Of a DNA stretch of 64,000 nt, positions 54,199-63,731 are shown piece by piece; position 1 is the stretch's first letter, and each line of letters starts with the position of its first letter. Below the pieces are notes generated by a model. The model did not search any database. It was not told the origin of the DNA and saw nothing but the letters and a program-made list of their open reading frames with translations. A program made the position numbers and the translations under genes. The DNA comes from Sphingomonas hengshuiensis (GTDB taxonomy: Bacteria; Pseudomonadota; Alphaproteobacteria; Sphingomonadales; Sphingomonadaceae). The stretch lies in the NCBI RefSeq assembly GCF_000935025.1, contig NZ_CP010836.1, forward strand, positions 1,860,001 to 1,924,000, given 5' to 3'.

Positions 54199-55401
54199 TT
54201 GTCCTCTCTCTCTGTCTCGCATCCCCACGCCGCTCCGCGCCGCACTGCCCCCGTCGCGCTCGTCCATCTGGCGCTGGCGATGGGCGGCTTCGCGATCGGC
54301 ACGACCGAATATGCGACGATGAGCCTGTTGCCCTTTTTCTCGACGGGGCTCGGCATCGACGAGCCGACCGCGGGCCATGTCATCAGCGCCTATGCACTCG
54401 GCGTCGTCGTCGGTGCGCCGCTGCTCGCGGTCGTCGCGGCGCGGCTCAGCCGGCGAGTCGTGCTGATCGCGCTGATGCTGCTGTTCGGCCTTGCCAACGG
54501 GCTGAGCGCGCTGGCACCCGATTATGGCTGGATGCTGTTCTTCCGCTTCCTCAGCGGACTGCCGCATGGCGCCTATTTCGGCATGGCGTCGCTGGTCGCG
54601 GCGTCGCTGGTGCCGACCGAGATGCGCACCCGCGCGGTGGCGCGGGTGATGCTGGGGCTGACCGTCGCGACGATCGTCGGGGTGCCCTTCGCCAATTGGG
54701 TGGGGCAATTGCTCGGATGGCGCTGGGGGTTCGGCGTGGTCGCGCTGATCGCCCTGGCGACCGCGGCGATGATCGCATGGGTCGCCCCGCGCGACGTGCC
54801 CGACGCAGGCGCCAATCCGCTGTCCGAGCTGCGCGTGCTGCGGCGGGGGCAATTGTGGCTGACGCTGGGGATCGGTGCTATTGGCTATGGCGGGCTGTTC
54901 TGCGTCTATACCTATCTCGCCTCGACTTTGCTTGAGGTTACGCAGGTATCGGCGGCGATGGTGCCCGTCGCGCTCGCGGTGTTCGGCGCAGGAATGACGC
55001 TGGGCAATCTGATCGCGCCGCGCTTTGCCGACCGTGCGGTGATGCCGACTGCGGGCGCGCTGCTGATCTGGAGCATCGTGGCGCTCGCAATCTATCCGTT
55101 TGCGATCGGGCAGCTCTGGTCGATCCTGCTCGTCGTGCTGGCGATCGGCATCGGCGGCGCGCTGGGCACCGTGCTCCAGACCCGGCTGATGGACATTGCG
55201 CGCGAGGGCCAGGGGCTGGCGGCGGCGCTCAACCATTCGGCGTTCAACGTCGCCAACGCCATAGGGCCCTGGGCCGGCGGGATCGCGATCGCGGCGGGGC
55301 TGGGCTGGCGCTCGGTCGGCTGGGTCGGCGCGGGGCTGGCGCTGGGCGGGTTGCTGCTCTGGGCAATCGCGATGGTAACGGCGCGTCCGGCGCGCAGCTG
55401 A
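54199..55401 (+). CDS. MFS transporter, DHA1 (AraJ/YdhP-like) family
   Basis: A 400-aa, 12-segment transporter. FAIGTTEYATMSLLPFFSTG and the FRFLSGLPHGAYFGMASLVA block are typical of DHA1 sugar or drug efflux proteins such as AraJ. The TTG at 54199 is the best start: it follows the GH2 stop by 29 bp and leaves a short cytoplasmic tail before helix 1. The ribosome site is weak (GAAAG). It may relieve excess sugar or export an inhibitory intermediate. It converges with the GntR gene, 6 bp apart. Confidence 0.82.
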   Translation: MSSLSVSHPHAAPRRTAPVALVHLALAMGGFAIGTTEYATMSLLPFFSTGLGIDEPTAGHVISAYALGVVVGAPLLAVVAARLSRRVVLIALMLLFGLANGLSALAPDYGWMLFFRFLSGLPHGAYFGMASLVAASLVPTEMRTRAVARVMLGLTVATIVGVPFANWVGQLLGWRWGFGVVALIALATAAMIAWVAPRDVPDAGANPLSELRVLRRGQLWLTLGIGAIGYGGLFCVYTYLASTLLEVTQVSAAMVPVALAVFGAGMTLGNLIAPRFADRAVMPTAGALLIWSIVALAIYPFAIGQLWSILLVVLAIGIGGALGTVLQTRLMDIAREGQGLAAALNHSAFNVANAIGPWAGGIAIAAGLGWRSVGWVGAGLALGGLLLWAIAMVTARPARS

Positions 55402-55407
55402 GCGGCG

Positions 55408-56151
55408 CTACCGCGTCTTCGCGGCGGGGCCGAGCAGCAGCGCGATGCACCAATCGCAATGATAGCGCATGATCGCGTCCCCGGCGGCGCCGTCCCCCGC
55501 AAGCACCGCGTCGGTCATCCGCTGATAATTGCTTACATATTTGGGAGCATGCACCGACAGGTCGATCGTCTTCACGAGGAAGCGGTTCCAATATTCGATG
55601 TTCACGGCGCGGAGCACGAAATCGACATAGGGCCGCTCGCCGATCGCGTTGAGCAGGTAATGATAGTCGTTGAGGACGAGATAAAAGCCGACATGCGGCG
55701 CCATCTCCTCACCGGCGCGGCGGATGCGCGCCATTGCCGCCTCGACCCGCGCGGCATTGTTCCCCTCGCGGATGCGCCGCGCGGCGGCGCGCACGCCCAC
55801 CGCCGCCACCGGCCCGGTAATCTCATAAATCCCCGCAAGGTCGTGCGGGCTGAGCGGGCGGAGGATCGCGCCGCGATCGGGATGCAGTTCGACGAGCCCC
55901 TGCCCCGCCAGCACGGCCAGCGCCTCGCGCACCGGCGCGCGGCTCAGCCCCATGCGATGCGCCAGCTCGGAGGCGACGATGCGGTCGCCCGGCTGGAGCA
56001 CGCCGCTGTCCAGCGTTTCCATGATCGCGGCATAGACATTCTGGACAAGCGAAGTCTTCAGCCCGCCACCGGCCAACAGCTTGGGCGTTCCGAAAGGAGT
56101 CGCCGAGGGCGTCGGCGCCTTTGTCCTCGGCGTTCTCGCAACGCGCGCCAT
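55408..56151 (-). CDS. GntR-family regulator, FadR/FCD subclass
   Basis: A 247-aa protein. The winged helix (about 30-105) has LVQNVYAAIMETLDSGVLQPG and RMGLSRAPVREALAVLAGQG; an all-helical FCD ligand domain follows (DLAGIYEITGPVAAVG, FYLVLNDYHYLL with likely metal-ligand His). The ATG at 56151 follows a GGGAGAGACGG run. FCD regulators respond to small carboxylates or sugar acids. It could control the convergent MFS/GH2 operon. A TGACAGTCA palindrome at 56264-56272 upstream could be its operator. Confidence 0.87.
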   Translation of the reverse strand: MARVARTPRTKAPTPSATPFGTPKLLAGGGLKTSLVQNVYAAIMETLDSGVLQPGDRIVASELAHRMGLSRAPVREALAVLAGQGLVELHPDRGAILRPLSPHDLAGIYEITGPVAAVGVRAAARRIREGNNAARVEAAMARIRRAGEEMAPHVGFYLVLNDYHYLLNAIGERPYVDFVLRAVNIEYWNRFLVKTIDLSVHAPKYVSNYQRMTDAVLAGDGAAGDAIMRYHCDWCIALLLGPAAKTR

Positions 56152-56320
56152 GATCCGTCTCTCCCGTCCGTCCGCATTGGCCGGGCGCCGGGTTTCCGGT
56201 CGCCCGTCGTGCCGCAGGACATGATCCCCTTGCACGGATATATTGGCCGAGGATCACCGCAATTGACAGTCATCGCCCCGCGATTTTGACGATATTTATA
56301 GCGTGCGGGCCGGCGCCGCG

Positions 56321-56340
56321 AAATGCGCCTCAGCGCATTT
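56321..56340 (-). terminator. Candidate terminator of the RND efflux operon
   Basis: AAATGCGC-CTCA-GCGCATTT is a perfect 8-bp inverted repeat with a 4-base loop, 12 bp after the outer-membrane lipoprotein stop on the minus strand. The 3' arm ends in a short T-run only, so termination strength is uncertain. Confidence 0.5.
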
Positions 56341-56352
56341 TCAAACGGCCTC

Positions 56353-57777
56353 TCAGCGCCCGCTGGCCGCCACGCCCCCCTGCCCCGCGGTCTGCCAGCC
56401 GCCGCCCAGCGCCCGGAACAGGTCGACCTGTGTCCCCGCAATCTGCGCATCCGCCGCCGCCAGACCGGCCTCGGCATCGGCGAAGGTGCGTTCGGCATCA
56501 AGCAGCGCCAGCGAGTCGATATCGCCCTCGCGTTGCCGGGCCCGCGCGATATTGACCGCTACTGCCGCCTCGGTCTGCGCCGCCTGGAGCGCGGTGCGGC
56601 GTTCGAGCGCATGCGCATAGGCGGACAGCGCGGTCTCGGTCTCCTCGATCGCGCGCAGCACGGTGCCGTCGAACCCGGCAAGCGCCTCCTGGCTATCGGC
56701 TTCGGCGGCGGCGATCCGCGCGCGCGCCGGCTCCGGATTGGCGGTCCAGCTGATCAACCCGCCCAGCAGCCAGCGCAGCGGCCCCGCGCCGAAAATGTCG
56801 CCAAACCCCGTGCCGGTCGACCCGCCCGACCCACCCAGCGTGATCCGCGGATAGAGCGCGGCGGTGGCGACTCCGATCCGCGCCGTCGATGCCGCGAGCC
56901 GGCGCTCGGCAGCGCGGACATCGGGCCGCCGCGCGAGCAGCGCCGCGCCGTCGCCGACCGGGATCGGCTGGTCGAGCCGCAGCGTCGTGGTGCGTGCACG
57001 TACTGCCTCCGGAAGCTCGGCCGGAGTGCGCCCGGTGAGAGTCGCCAGCCGGAACAGCGCGGCATCCCGCGCGGCGGCAAAGGCCGGCACTTCGGCCTGA
57101 CGCTGGTTGCGCAGTGCGCCGATCCGCGCCGTATCGAGCCGAGTCGCGAGCCCGACGCCGCGACGCCGCTCGGTCAGCGTGATCGACTGGTCGAGCAGCG
57201 CGACGATGCGCTCGGCCACGCCCAGCCGTTCGGCGGCGGAGACCGCATCGGCATAGGCGCGCGCCGTATCGGCGGCGACGATGACGCGGACCGCATCGGC
57301 ATCGCCCTGCGCCGCGGCGAGATCGCCGCGGGCCGCTTCGACGCCGCGCGACACGCGCCCGAACAGGTCGACTTCATAGCTGACGTCGAGCCCGGCATCG
57401 ACCTGCCAGTTTTCGCGGTCCATCCCCGGCACGCGCTGGATCGCCGGCGTGCGCCCGTAATTGGCGCTGCTGCTCGCCTCGGCCTGGGGGAGCCGGTCGG
57501 CGCGGGCGCCGCGCAGCCCCGCCCGCGCGCGCTCGATCCGGGCGACGGCACCGCGAACATCGGTGTTCGCCGCCAGCGCGTCGGTGACGAGCCCGTCGAG
57601 CACGGGGTCGTTATAGAGCCGCCACCAGTCGCCCTGAACCGGCTGGGGCGTGACTGCCGCGCTGGTCGCGACAAAGGCGCCGGCTGCGGTCTGGGGGTGG
57701 GCCGGCGCGGTATAGTCCGGCCCTGCAGCGCAGGCGGCGAGCGCCAGCGCCGAGGCGGTGATCAAAAGGCTGCGCAT
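56353..57777 (-). CDS. RND efflux outer-membrane lipoprotein (NodT/OprM family)
   Basis: A 474-aa lipoprotein (lipobox LAAC, Cys16) with two OEP repeats of coiled-coil helices and short barrel segments; GDWWRLYNDPVLDGLV and DLFRALGGGW are typical of the family. It forms the TolC-like exit duct. The gene starts 11 bp after the pump gene and is the last member of the operon. The start at 57777 is preferred because the lipoprotein signal begins there. Confidence 0.92.
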   Translation of the reverse strand: MRSLLITASALALAACAAGPDYTAPAHPQTAAGAFVATSAAVTPQPVQGDWWRLYNDPVLDGLVTDALAANTDVRGAVARIERARAGLRGARADRLPQAEASSSANYGRTPAIQRVPGMDRENWQVDAGLDVSYEVDLFGRVSRGVEAARGDLAAAQGDADAVRVIVAADTARAYADAVSAAERLGVAERIVALLDQSITLTERRRGVGLATRLDTARIGALRNQRQAEVPAFAAARDAALFRLATLTGRTPAELPEAVRARTTTLRLDQPIPVGDGAALLARRPDVRAAERRLAASTARIGVATAALYPRITLGGSGGSTGTGFGDIFGAGPLRWLLGGLISWTANPEPARARIAAAEADSQEALAGFDGTVLRAIEETETALSAYAHALERRTALQAAQTEAAVAVNIARARQREGDIDSLALLDAERTFADAEAGLAAADAQIAGTQVDLFRALGGGWQTAGQGGVAASGR

Positions 57778-57788
57778 CGAGAGGGTCC

Positions 57789-60700
57789 TTATTCGGCAGG
57801 TTGCAGGTGCGCCGAGGGCGGCACGGCGCGGCGCGTGCGCGCCAGCCGATCGCCCAGCGCGCGGCACACGACATAGAAGGTCGGCGTGAAGAGCAGCCCG
57901 AAGCCGGTGACGCCGAGCATTCCGAAGAACACCGCGGTCCCCAGCGCCTGGCGAAGCTCCGCCCCCGCGCCGGTGGCGATCAGCAGCGGCACGGTGCCGA
58001 GGATGAACGCGAACGACGTCATCAGGATCGGGCGGAGGCGATCGCGCGCCGCGCGCACCGCCGCATCGATCGGCGACAATCCGTCCTCATCCTCGGCCTG
58101 TTTGGCGAACTCGACGACCAGGATCGCATTTTTCGCCGCCAGGGCGATCAGCACCACCAGCCCGATCTGAGTCAGGACATTATTGTCCATCCCCCGCAGG
58201 TTGATCCCCGCCATCGCCGCCAACAGGCACATCGGCACGATGAGGATGATCGCGAGCGGCAGAGTGAGCGATTCATATTGCGCCGCCAGCACCAGGAAGA
58301 CGAACACCACCGCCAGCGCGAAGACCAGCCCGGCGGTGCTGCCCGCCATCTTCTGCTGGAACGCGATGCCGGTCCATTCGGCCTTGTACCCGGCGGGTAG
58401 TTCGGCTGCGAGGCTCTCCATCGTCGCCAGCGACCGGCCCGAACTATACCCCGGCGCGGTATCGCCATCGACTTCGACCGCGGGGAACAGATTGTAGCGC
58501 GTGACGCGATACGGCCCGGTCTTGCTCTCGAAGGTCGAAACCGATCCGATCGGGACCATCGCCCCCGAATTCGACCGGGTCTTGAGGTTGGCGATGTCCG
58601 CCTCGGTCGCGCGGAACGGCGCATCGGCCTGGGCAGTCACGCGATAGGTGCGGCCCAGCATGTTGAAGTCGTTGACGAAGGTCGAGCCGAGATAGACGTT
58701 CAGCGCCTCGAACACCCGCTCCGGCGGCACCCCGAGCATATTGGCCTTGCGCCGATCGATATCGGCGAAGATGCGCGGCGTCGCGGTGTTGAAGAAGGTG
58801 TAGATCTGCTGGAGGCCGGGGGTCTGGTTGGCCTTGCCGATCAGGCCATAGGCAGTCTTGCCGAGCTCCGCATAGCCATGCTCGCCACGGTCCTGGATCA
58901 TCATCCGATAGCCACCGGCGGACCCGATCCCCTGGATGACGGGCGGTGGCACGACCAGCAGCATCGCTTCGTTGATGTCCGCGGTGCGCTTGCGCGCCTC
59001 GTCCATGATCCCGGCATAGGTTACGCCCAGCTTGGCGCGCTCCTCGAACGATTGCAGCGGCACATAGGCGGCGGCGCTGTTCGGGGCGAGCGTCTGCGAC
59101 GGGCCGTCGAAGCCGGCGAGCATCACCGACCCCTTGACCCCGGGGATCGGCAGGATGCGCGCGACGACCTTGCGCAGCACTTCATCGGTGCGTTCGAGCG
59201 AGGAGCCCGGCGGTAGCTGGACGACGGTCAGGAAATAGCCTTGATCCTGCGCGGGGACGAAGCCCACCGGCGTGACCCAGAACATCGCGATCGTCGCCGC
59301 GATCAGCCCGACATAGCCGAGCATCATCCGCCGCGGCCGCGTGACCAGCGCCATTGTCAGCCGCGAATAGCCGTTGCTCAGCCGTTCGAAGCCGCGGTTG
59401 AACGCATCGGCACCGCGCTGGGTAACGCGGGCGATCCGGCCCTTGGGCGGGCCCTCATGCCCGCGCAGCAGCATCGCGGCCAGCGCCGGCGACAGCGTGA
59501 GCGAGACGAACAGCGAAATCGCGGTCGCCGCCGAGATCGTCACCGCGAACTGCTTGTAGAAGGCGCCCGACAGCCCGTTGAGGAACAGCGTCGGCAGGAA
59601 CACCGCGAGCAGCACCAGCACGATCGCGACCAGCGCGCCCGACACTTCGTCCATCGAAGTCCGCGCCGCCTCCAGCGGAGACATGCCGCGCGCGAGGTTG
59701 CGCTCGACATTCTCGACCACGACGATCGCATCGTCGACGACGATCCCGATCGCGAGCACCAGCCCGAACAGCGAAAGGTTGTTGAGCGAATAGCCGAGCG
59801 GCAGCAGCACCGCCATCGTGCCGATCAGCGATACGGGGATCGCCACCACCGGGATGATCGCCGCGCGCCATTTCTGGAGGAACACGATCACGACGAGCAC
59901 GACGAGCAGGATCGCCTCGCCCAGCGTGTGGTAGACGGCGTCGATCGACTGGGCGATGAACTCGGTCGGGTTGTAGATGACGCGATATTCCAGCCCCTTG
60001 GGGAAGTCCTTCGACATCGTCTCCAGTTCGTGCTCGATCGCCTGTGCGGCGGCGAGCGCGTTCGATCCCGGGCGCTGGAACACCGCGAGGATCACCGTCG
60101 GCTGGTTCGAGAGATAGGTGTTCGAGGAATAATCGGCGGCGCCCAGCTCGACGCGCGCGACGTCGCTGACGCGCACCTGATGCCCGTCGGGATCGGTGCG
60201 GATCACGACCTGGCCGAACTCGCCGGGCTCCTTGAGCCGGCCCTGCGTCTCGACATTGAGCTGGAACGCATTGCCTCCGGGGGTTGCGCCGGGCTGGCCG
60301 AGCGAGCCGGCGGCGACCTGGATATTCTGCGACCGCAGCGCCTGGACGATATCGCCCGCAGTCAGGTCGAGCGCGGCGGCGCGGCCCGGATCGATCCACA
60401 CGCGCATCGCATAGTCGCGCGCGCCGAACATCCGCACATCGCCCACGCCCTCGACGCGGGCGAGCCGGTCCTTGACCTGAGTCAGCGCGTAGTTGGAGAT
60501 ATAGCTGCGATCGACCGAATTGTCGGGCGAGATCAGGTTGACCACCATCAGGAAGTCCGGCGTCGTCTTGCGCGTCACGACGCCGAGCCGCTGCACTTCC
60601 TCGGGAAGGCGCGGCACCGCGACTGCGACGCGGTTCTGGACCAGCACCTGCGCGGCGTCGAGATTGGTGCCCGACTTGAACGTCACGGTGATCGTGACAT

Positions 60701-60965
60701 TGCCGTCGCCGGTCGATTGCGACGACTGGTACAGCATGTCGTCGACGCCGTTGATTTCCTGCTCGATCGGCGCGGCCACCGTCTCCGCGACGGTTTCCGC
60801 CGAGGCGCCGGGATAGCCGGCGGTGACCGTCACCGTCGGCGGGACGATGTCGGGATATTGCGAGATCGGAAGCGCGAAATAGGCAATCGCGCCCATGATG
60901 GTGATGATCACCGAGAGGACGGCCGCGAAGATCGGGCGCGTGATGAAGAAACGCGAGAGGCGCAT
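57789..60965 (-). CDS. RND multidrug efflux pump, HAE1/AcrB family
   Basis: A 1058-aa inner-membrane proton antiporter with twelve helices and two large periplasmic loops. It starts with RFFITRPIFAAVLSVIITIM and includes the proton-relay aspartate pair in AIGIVVDDAIVVVENVERN and the FVPAQDQGYFLTVVQLPPG docking loop. It extrudes drugs, dyes or solvents with the adaptor and outer-membrane protein encoded on either side. The length is slightly above AcrB (1049). The adaptor gene ends 88 bp upstream. Confidence 0.95.
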   Translation of the reverse strand: MRLSRFFITRPIFAAVLSVIITIMGAIAYFALPISQYPDIVPPTVTVTAGYPGASAETVAETVAAPIEQEINGVDDMLYQSSQSTGDGNVTITVTFKSGTNLDAAQVLVQNRVAVAVPRLPEEVQRLGVVTRKTTPDFLMVVNLISPDNSVDRSYISNYALTQVKDRLARVEGVGDVRMFGARDYAMRVWIDPGRAAALDLTAGDIVQALRSQNIQVAAGSLGQPGATPGGNAFQLNVETQGRLKEPGEFGQVVIRTDPDGHQVRVSDVARVELGAADYSSNTYLSNQPTVILAVFQRPGSNALAAAQAIEHELETMSKDFPKGLEYRVIYNPTEFIAQSIDAVYHTLGEAILLVVLVVIVFLQKWRAAIIPVVAIPVSLIGTMAVLLPLGYSLNNLSLFGLVLAIGIVVDDAIVVVENVERNLARGMSPLEAARTSMDEVSGALVAIVLVLLAVFLPTLFLNGLSGAFYKQFAVTISAATAISLFVSLTLSPALAAMLLRGHEGPPKGRIARVTQRGADAFNRGFERLSNGYSRLTMALVTRPRRMMLGYVGLIAATIAMFWVTPVGFVPAQDQGYFLTVVQLPPGSSLERTDEVLRKVVARILPIPGVKGSVMLAGFDGPSQTLAPNSAAAYVPLQSFEERAKLGVTYAGIMDEARKRTADINEAMLLVVPPPVIQGIGSAGGYRMMIQDRGEHGYAELGKTAYGLIGKANQTPGLQQIYTFFNTATPRIFADIDRRKANMLGVPPERVFEALNVYLGSTFVNDFNMLGRTYRVTAQADAPFRATEADIANLKTRSNSGAMVPIGSVSTFESKTGPYRVTRYNLFPAVEVDGDTAPGYSSGRSLATMESLAAELPAGYKAEWTGIAFQQKMAGSTAGLVFALAVVFVFLVLAAQYESLTLPLAIILIVPMCLLAAMAGINLRGMDNNVLTQIGLVVLIALAAKNAILVVEFAKQAEDEDGLSPIDAAVRAARDRLRPILMTSFAFILGTVPLLIATGAGAELRQALGTAVFFGMLGVTGFGLLFTPTFYVVCRALGDRLARTRRAVPPSAHLQPAE

Positions 60966-61053
60966 GGCCGTCTCCTCGTTGGAGGGATTTAGCGAAACTG
61001 CGAAATGGGTCCTGCCGCCGGGCCTGTTTGGGGACCGCCCGGCGGCAGGTCGG

Positions 61054-62328
61054 TCAGCGGGCGAAGGTCGCTTCGCCCGTGACCGGAGCCGAGATCTTGG
61101 GCGCGGGCGCGGCGGCGGTCGGCGCGATCTGCCCCGCCTTGGCCTGCACCGGGGTGCCGGGCGGGATCATCGCCGCGCCCGCCAGGATCACACGATCCTG
61201 CGGCGTCAGGCCAGACCGAACCACGCGGAGCCCGTCGACCACCGGCCCGGTTTCCACCGGGCGCGGCTGGACGGTGCCGTCCTTGCCGAGCACCATCACA
61301 ATCTTGCGCGCCTGATCGGTCGAGATCGCGGCATCGGGCACCAGCAGCGCCTGGGCGGTGCCGCCCGCGGACAGCCGCATGTTGCCGAACATCCCCGGCG
61401 TCAGGAACATCCCCGGATTGGCGAGCACCGCGCGCCCGCGGATCGTGCCCGAGCGGGCGTCGAGCCGGTTGTCGGTAAAGTCGAGCTTGCCCTTCCAGCG
61501 ATAATCCGCCTCGTCCTGAAGCTGGATCTCAACCGGGGACTCGCTCGCCCCCGCCGCCTTTGCGCGCTTGGTCTTGAGGAACAGCGCCTCCGACCCGTCG
61601 AACGTGAAGTAGATCGGATCGAGCGCGTTGATCGTGGTCAGCAGCGAACCGCCCTGCCCCTCGCCCGCGGCGACCAGATTGCCGGCATCGACCTTGCGAT
61701 CCGAAATCCGGCCACCAATGGGCGCGCGAACCTGGGTGAACTCGACGTCCAGCGCCCGCGCACGGACGCGGGCCTGCGCCGCAGCGACCGATGCATTGGC
61801 GGCGCGCACGCGCGCCTGGAGCCGCTCGACATCGCTTTTGGACACGGCCTCGACATCCACCAGCCGCTGGGCGCGGCCAAGATCCGACTGGGCGAGCGCG
61901 AGTTCGCTCTGCGAACTGGCGAGTCCCGCGCGCGCCTCGGCCAGCGCCGCGGCGAACGGGCGTGCGTCGAGCGTGAAGAGCAATTGCCCCTTCTGGACGA
62001 TCGCGCCGTCGGTGAAATGGACGCCGACGACCGCGCCCGAGACGCGCGGACGTACCTCGACCGTGCGGCTCGGCTCGAACCGGCCGACATAATCGTCCCA
62101 TTCGTTGATCTGGCGCAGCAGCGGGGTCGCAACCGTGACGGTGGGCGGCGGCGGTGCGGCGACCGCGGGGGCCGAACGATTGGCCAGCCCGACGCCGCCC
62201 GCGACCAGCGCCACCGGCAGCACCAGCAATGCGCCGCGCTGCCAGCCGGGCATCCGCTTCAACCGGGCAGCAGCGCCCTTGTCGTCCTGCGCCGGGTCGG
62301 CGGGATCAATGCGTGCGATCATGTTCAT
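61054..62328 (-). CDS. RND efflux periplasmic adaptor (membrane fusion protein)
   Basis: A 424-aa protein with one N-terminal hydrophobic anchor (GALLVLPVALVAGGVGL) rather than a lipobox. The split lipoyl motif (VRPRVSGAVVGVHFTDGAIV ... VEFTQVRAPIGGRISDRKV), a helical hairpin between, and a beta-barrel domain follow. It links the pump with the outer-membrane duct. The start lies inside the end of the upstream 139-aa gene (23-bp overlap), so the two are translationally linked. Confidence 0.93.
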   Translation of the reverse strand: MNMIARIDPADPAQDDKGAAARLKRMPGWQRGALLVLPVALVAGGVGLANRSAPAVAAPPPPTVTVATPLLRQINEWDDYVGRFEPSRTVEVRPRVSGAVVGVHFTDGAIVQKGQLLFTLDARPFAAALAEARAGLASSQSELALAQSDLGRAQRLVDVEAVSKSDVERLQARVRAANASVAAAQARVRARALDVEFTQVRAPIGGRISDRKVDAGNLVAAGEGQGGSLLTTINALDPIYFTFDGSEALFLKTKRAKAAGASESPVEIQLQDEADYRWKGKLDFTDNRLDARSGTIRGRAVLANPGMFLTPGMFGNMRLSAGGTAQALLVPDAAISTDQARKIVMVLGKDGTVQPRPVETGPVVDGLRVVRSGLTPQDRVILAGAAMIPPGTPVQAKAGQIAPTAAAPAPKISAPVTGEATFAR

Positions 62329-62725
62329 GTCGTGTCCCCTGATTCAGTGCCGCGCGACCGCGGCTGATGCTGGCGAGCAGCGTCTCATATTGTTCGGTGG
62401 TGAAGCCGGCGTCGTGAAAGGCGCGAACCTCCGACGGCGGCAGCGTGTAACCCTTGTGCCAGGCGAGCACCGCGAGCCGGCGCAGCGCCTCCAGCCGGGG
62501 GTCCGCCAGCCGCGGATTGGCGCGCTCGCCCCCGAAGATCATGCCCAGTGCGACCGCCAGCCGGCCCGGCTCGGACAGCGTCGACAGCCGATCGCGCTGT
62601 GCGATCGCCACGACCTGCCACTCCAGCGCCGAAAGACCGGTGCGTGCGGGTGCGGGTACGGGCTCGACATCGCTGGACGCGACGATCGGGTTGCCCTGCA
62701 GCGACGCGAATTCAAGATAACCCAT
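62306..62725 (-). CDS. Hypothetical protein, first gene of the RND operon
   Basis: A 139-aa soluble protein (begins MGYLEFASLQGNPIVASSDV, contains LSALEWQVVAIAQRDRLSTL and GMIFGGERANPRLADPRLEA). It has no signal peptide or membrane segment and looks mostly helical. GGGGAA lies upstream of the ATG. It overlaps the adaptor start by 23 bp, so it is certainly co-expressed. No function is recognised; the RRLAVLAWHKGYTLPPSEVR segment could be a small DNA- or protein-binding helix bundle, but this is a guess. Confidence 0.7.
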   Translation of the reverse strand: MGYLEFASLQGNPIVASSDVEPVPAPARTGLSALEWQVVAIAQRDRLSTLSEPGRLAVALGMIFGGERANPRLADPRLEALRRLAVLAWHKGYTLPPSEVRAFHDAGFTTEQYETLLASISRGRAALNQGTRHEHDRTH

Positions 62726-63038
62726 TGCTGTTCCCCTGTTCGACCGGCGAGCACGCACGCTCCCCACCGCCCGGGCGAATGCCCCGGCGACCGGCGGTTT
62801 TCCTTCCACTATGGTCTGCCCACGGCGCGTTCGCGGCCAGATGTCCGCGCGCCCGTTTCCGCTACACTTGCGTATAGTCCATCGATCCGAACCGGTGGAG
62901 GCTCGAAGGCGAGGTTGAACGCTGTGCAGCAATCAGGCGAGGCTTACGGCCCCGCGTTGTAATCGGTGTGTGAAGACTGGCGCATCGCAGCGACCTTTCC
63001 ATTGGCGAACCGGAGCCGAGTCGTTCGGCTCCCGTTCC

Positions 63039-63052
63039 ATACCAATCGGTAT
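63039..63052. promoter_or_regulatory. TetR-type operator copy 1 (ATACCAATCGGTAT)
   Basis: It matches the ATACCG-2-CGGTAT palindrome with one mismatch and overlaps the -10 box of the efflux operon promoter, the position expected for repression. Confidence 0.65.
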
Positions 63053-63076
63053 ATAAAGCGTGCTGCGCTGCGTCAA
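63048..63076 (-). promoter_or_regulatory. Putative promoter of the RND efflux operon
   Basis: On the minus strand, TTGACG (63076-63071) and TATACC (63053-63048) are spaced by 17 bp. The leader to the first start codon (62725) is about 310 bp; 62726-63035 shows no other gene or clear structure. Confidence 0.5.
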
Positions 63077-63086
63077 TGCCCTTTTT

Positions 63087-63100
63087 ATACCGGGCGGTAT
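63087..63100. promoter_or_regulatory. TetR-type operator copy 2 (ATACCGGGCGGTAT)
   Basis: Perfect 6-bp arms ATACCG/CGGTAT around a 2-base centre, just upstream of the efflux -35 box and 8 bp beyond the tetR stop codon. Confidence 0.7.
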
Positions 63101-63107
63101 TTTTTGT

Positions 63108-63719
63108 CTAGCGCTTTGGCCACATGGCCAGGCTGACGGCGATCAAGCCCTCCAGTTCGGCGCGCGTGGCGCCGGCGCCGGCCTGCATCGCGAGCCCCTG
63201 GAGGATCGCGATAAGGTAGCTGGTCAGCGCCACCGTATCGGTACCCTCAGGCAAATCCCCTTCCTCGATCGCGCGTTCGAACCGGGCGACCAGCGCGCGC
63301 TTCGCCACTGCGCCGCGTTCGAGCACCTCGGCGCGGATCGACGTGGCCTCGCTGCCGCAGGCGACGGAGCTGATGACGCCCAGGCATCCCTTCGGATCGC
63401 AATTGCTCAGCTGGTTTTCGAGCGCGCCCTGCAACAGCCGCTCTGCGACACCGCGCGCCGACGGCGCATCGAGCGCCGTGTGCATATATTCGAGCTTCTC
63501 GCGCTCATAGAGGTCGAGCGCCTTGCGGAACAGCGCCTCCTTGTTGCCGAACGCAGCGTAAAGGCTGGGGCGCGTGATGCCCATCGCCTCGGTAAGGTCG
63601 CTCAGCGAGGCGCCTTCATAGCCCTTGGTCCAGAACACGCGCAGCGCGGAGGTGAGCGCCGCATCGACGCAGAACTCGCGCGGGCGACCTTTCGGGGGGG
63701 AGATCACGGCATCTTTCAT
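63108..63719 (-). CDS. TetR/AcrR-family repressor
   Basis: A 203-aa protein. The N-terminal helix-turn-helix (LRVFWTKGYEGASLSDLTEA, ITRPSLYAAFGNKEALF) is classic TetR. The ligand domain contains SNCDPKGCLGVISSVACGS, with three Cys that could sense electrophiles or oxidants. The start at 63719 is preferred because the third operator copy lies across this start codon. Together with two copies at the efflux promoter, this indicates a local repressor controlling itself and the pump. Confidence 0.92.
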   Translation of the reverse strand: MKDAVISPPKGRPREFCVDAALTSALRVFWTKGYEGASLSDLTEAMGITRPSLYAAFGNKEALFRKALDLYEREKLEYMHTALDAPSARGVAERLLQGALENQLSNCDPKGCLGVISSVACGSEATSIRAEVLERGAVAKRALVARFERAIEEGDLPEGTDTVALTSYLIAILQGLAMQAGAGATRAELEGLIAVSLAMWPKR

Positions 63720-63731
63720 AACGATCGGTAT
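63718..63731. promoter_or_regulatory. TetR-type operator copy 3 (ATAACGATCGGTAT)
   Basis: One mismatch from ATACCG-2-CGGTAT; overlaps the tetR start codon, suggesting autoregulation. The 63732-63904 stretch upstream holds no recognisable gene. Confidence 0.6.
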
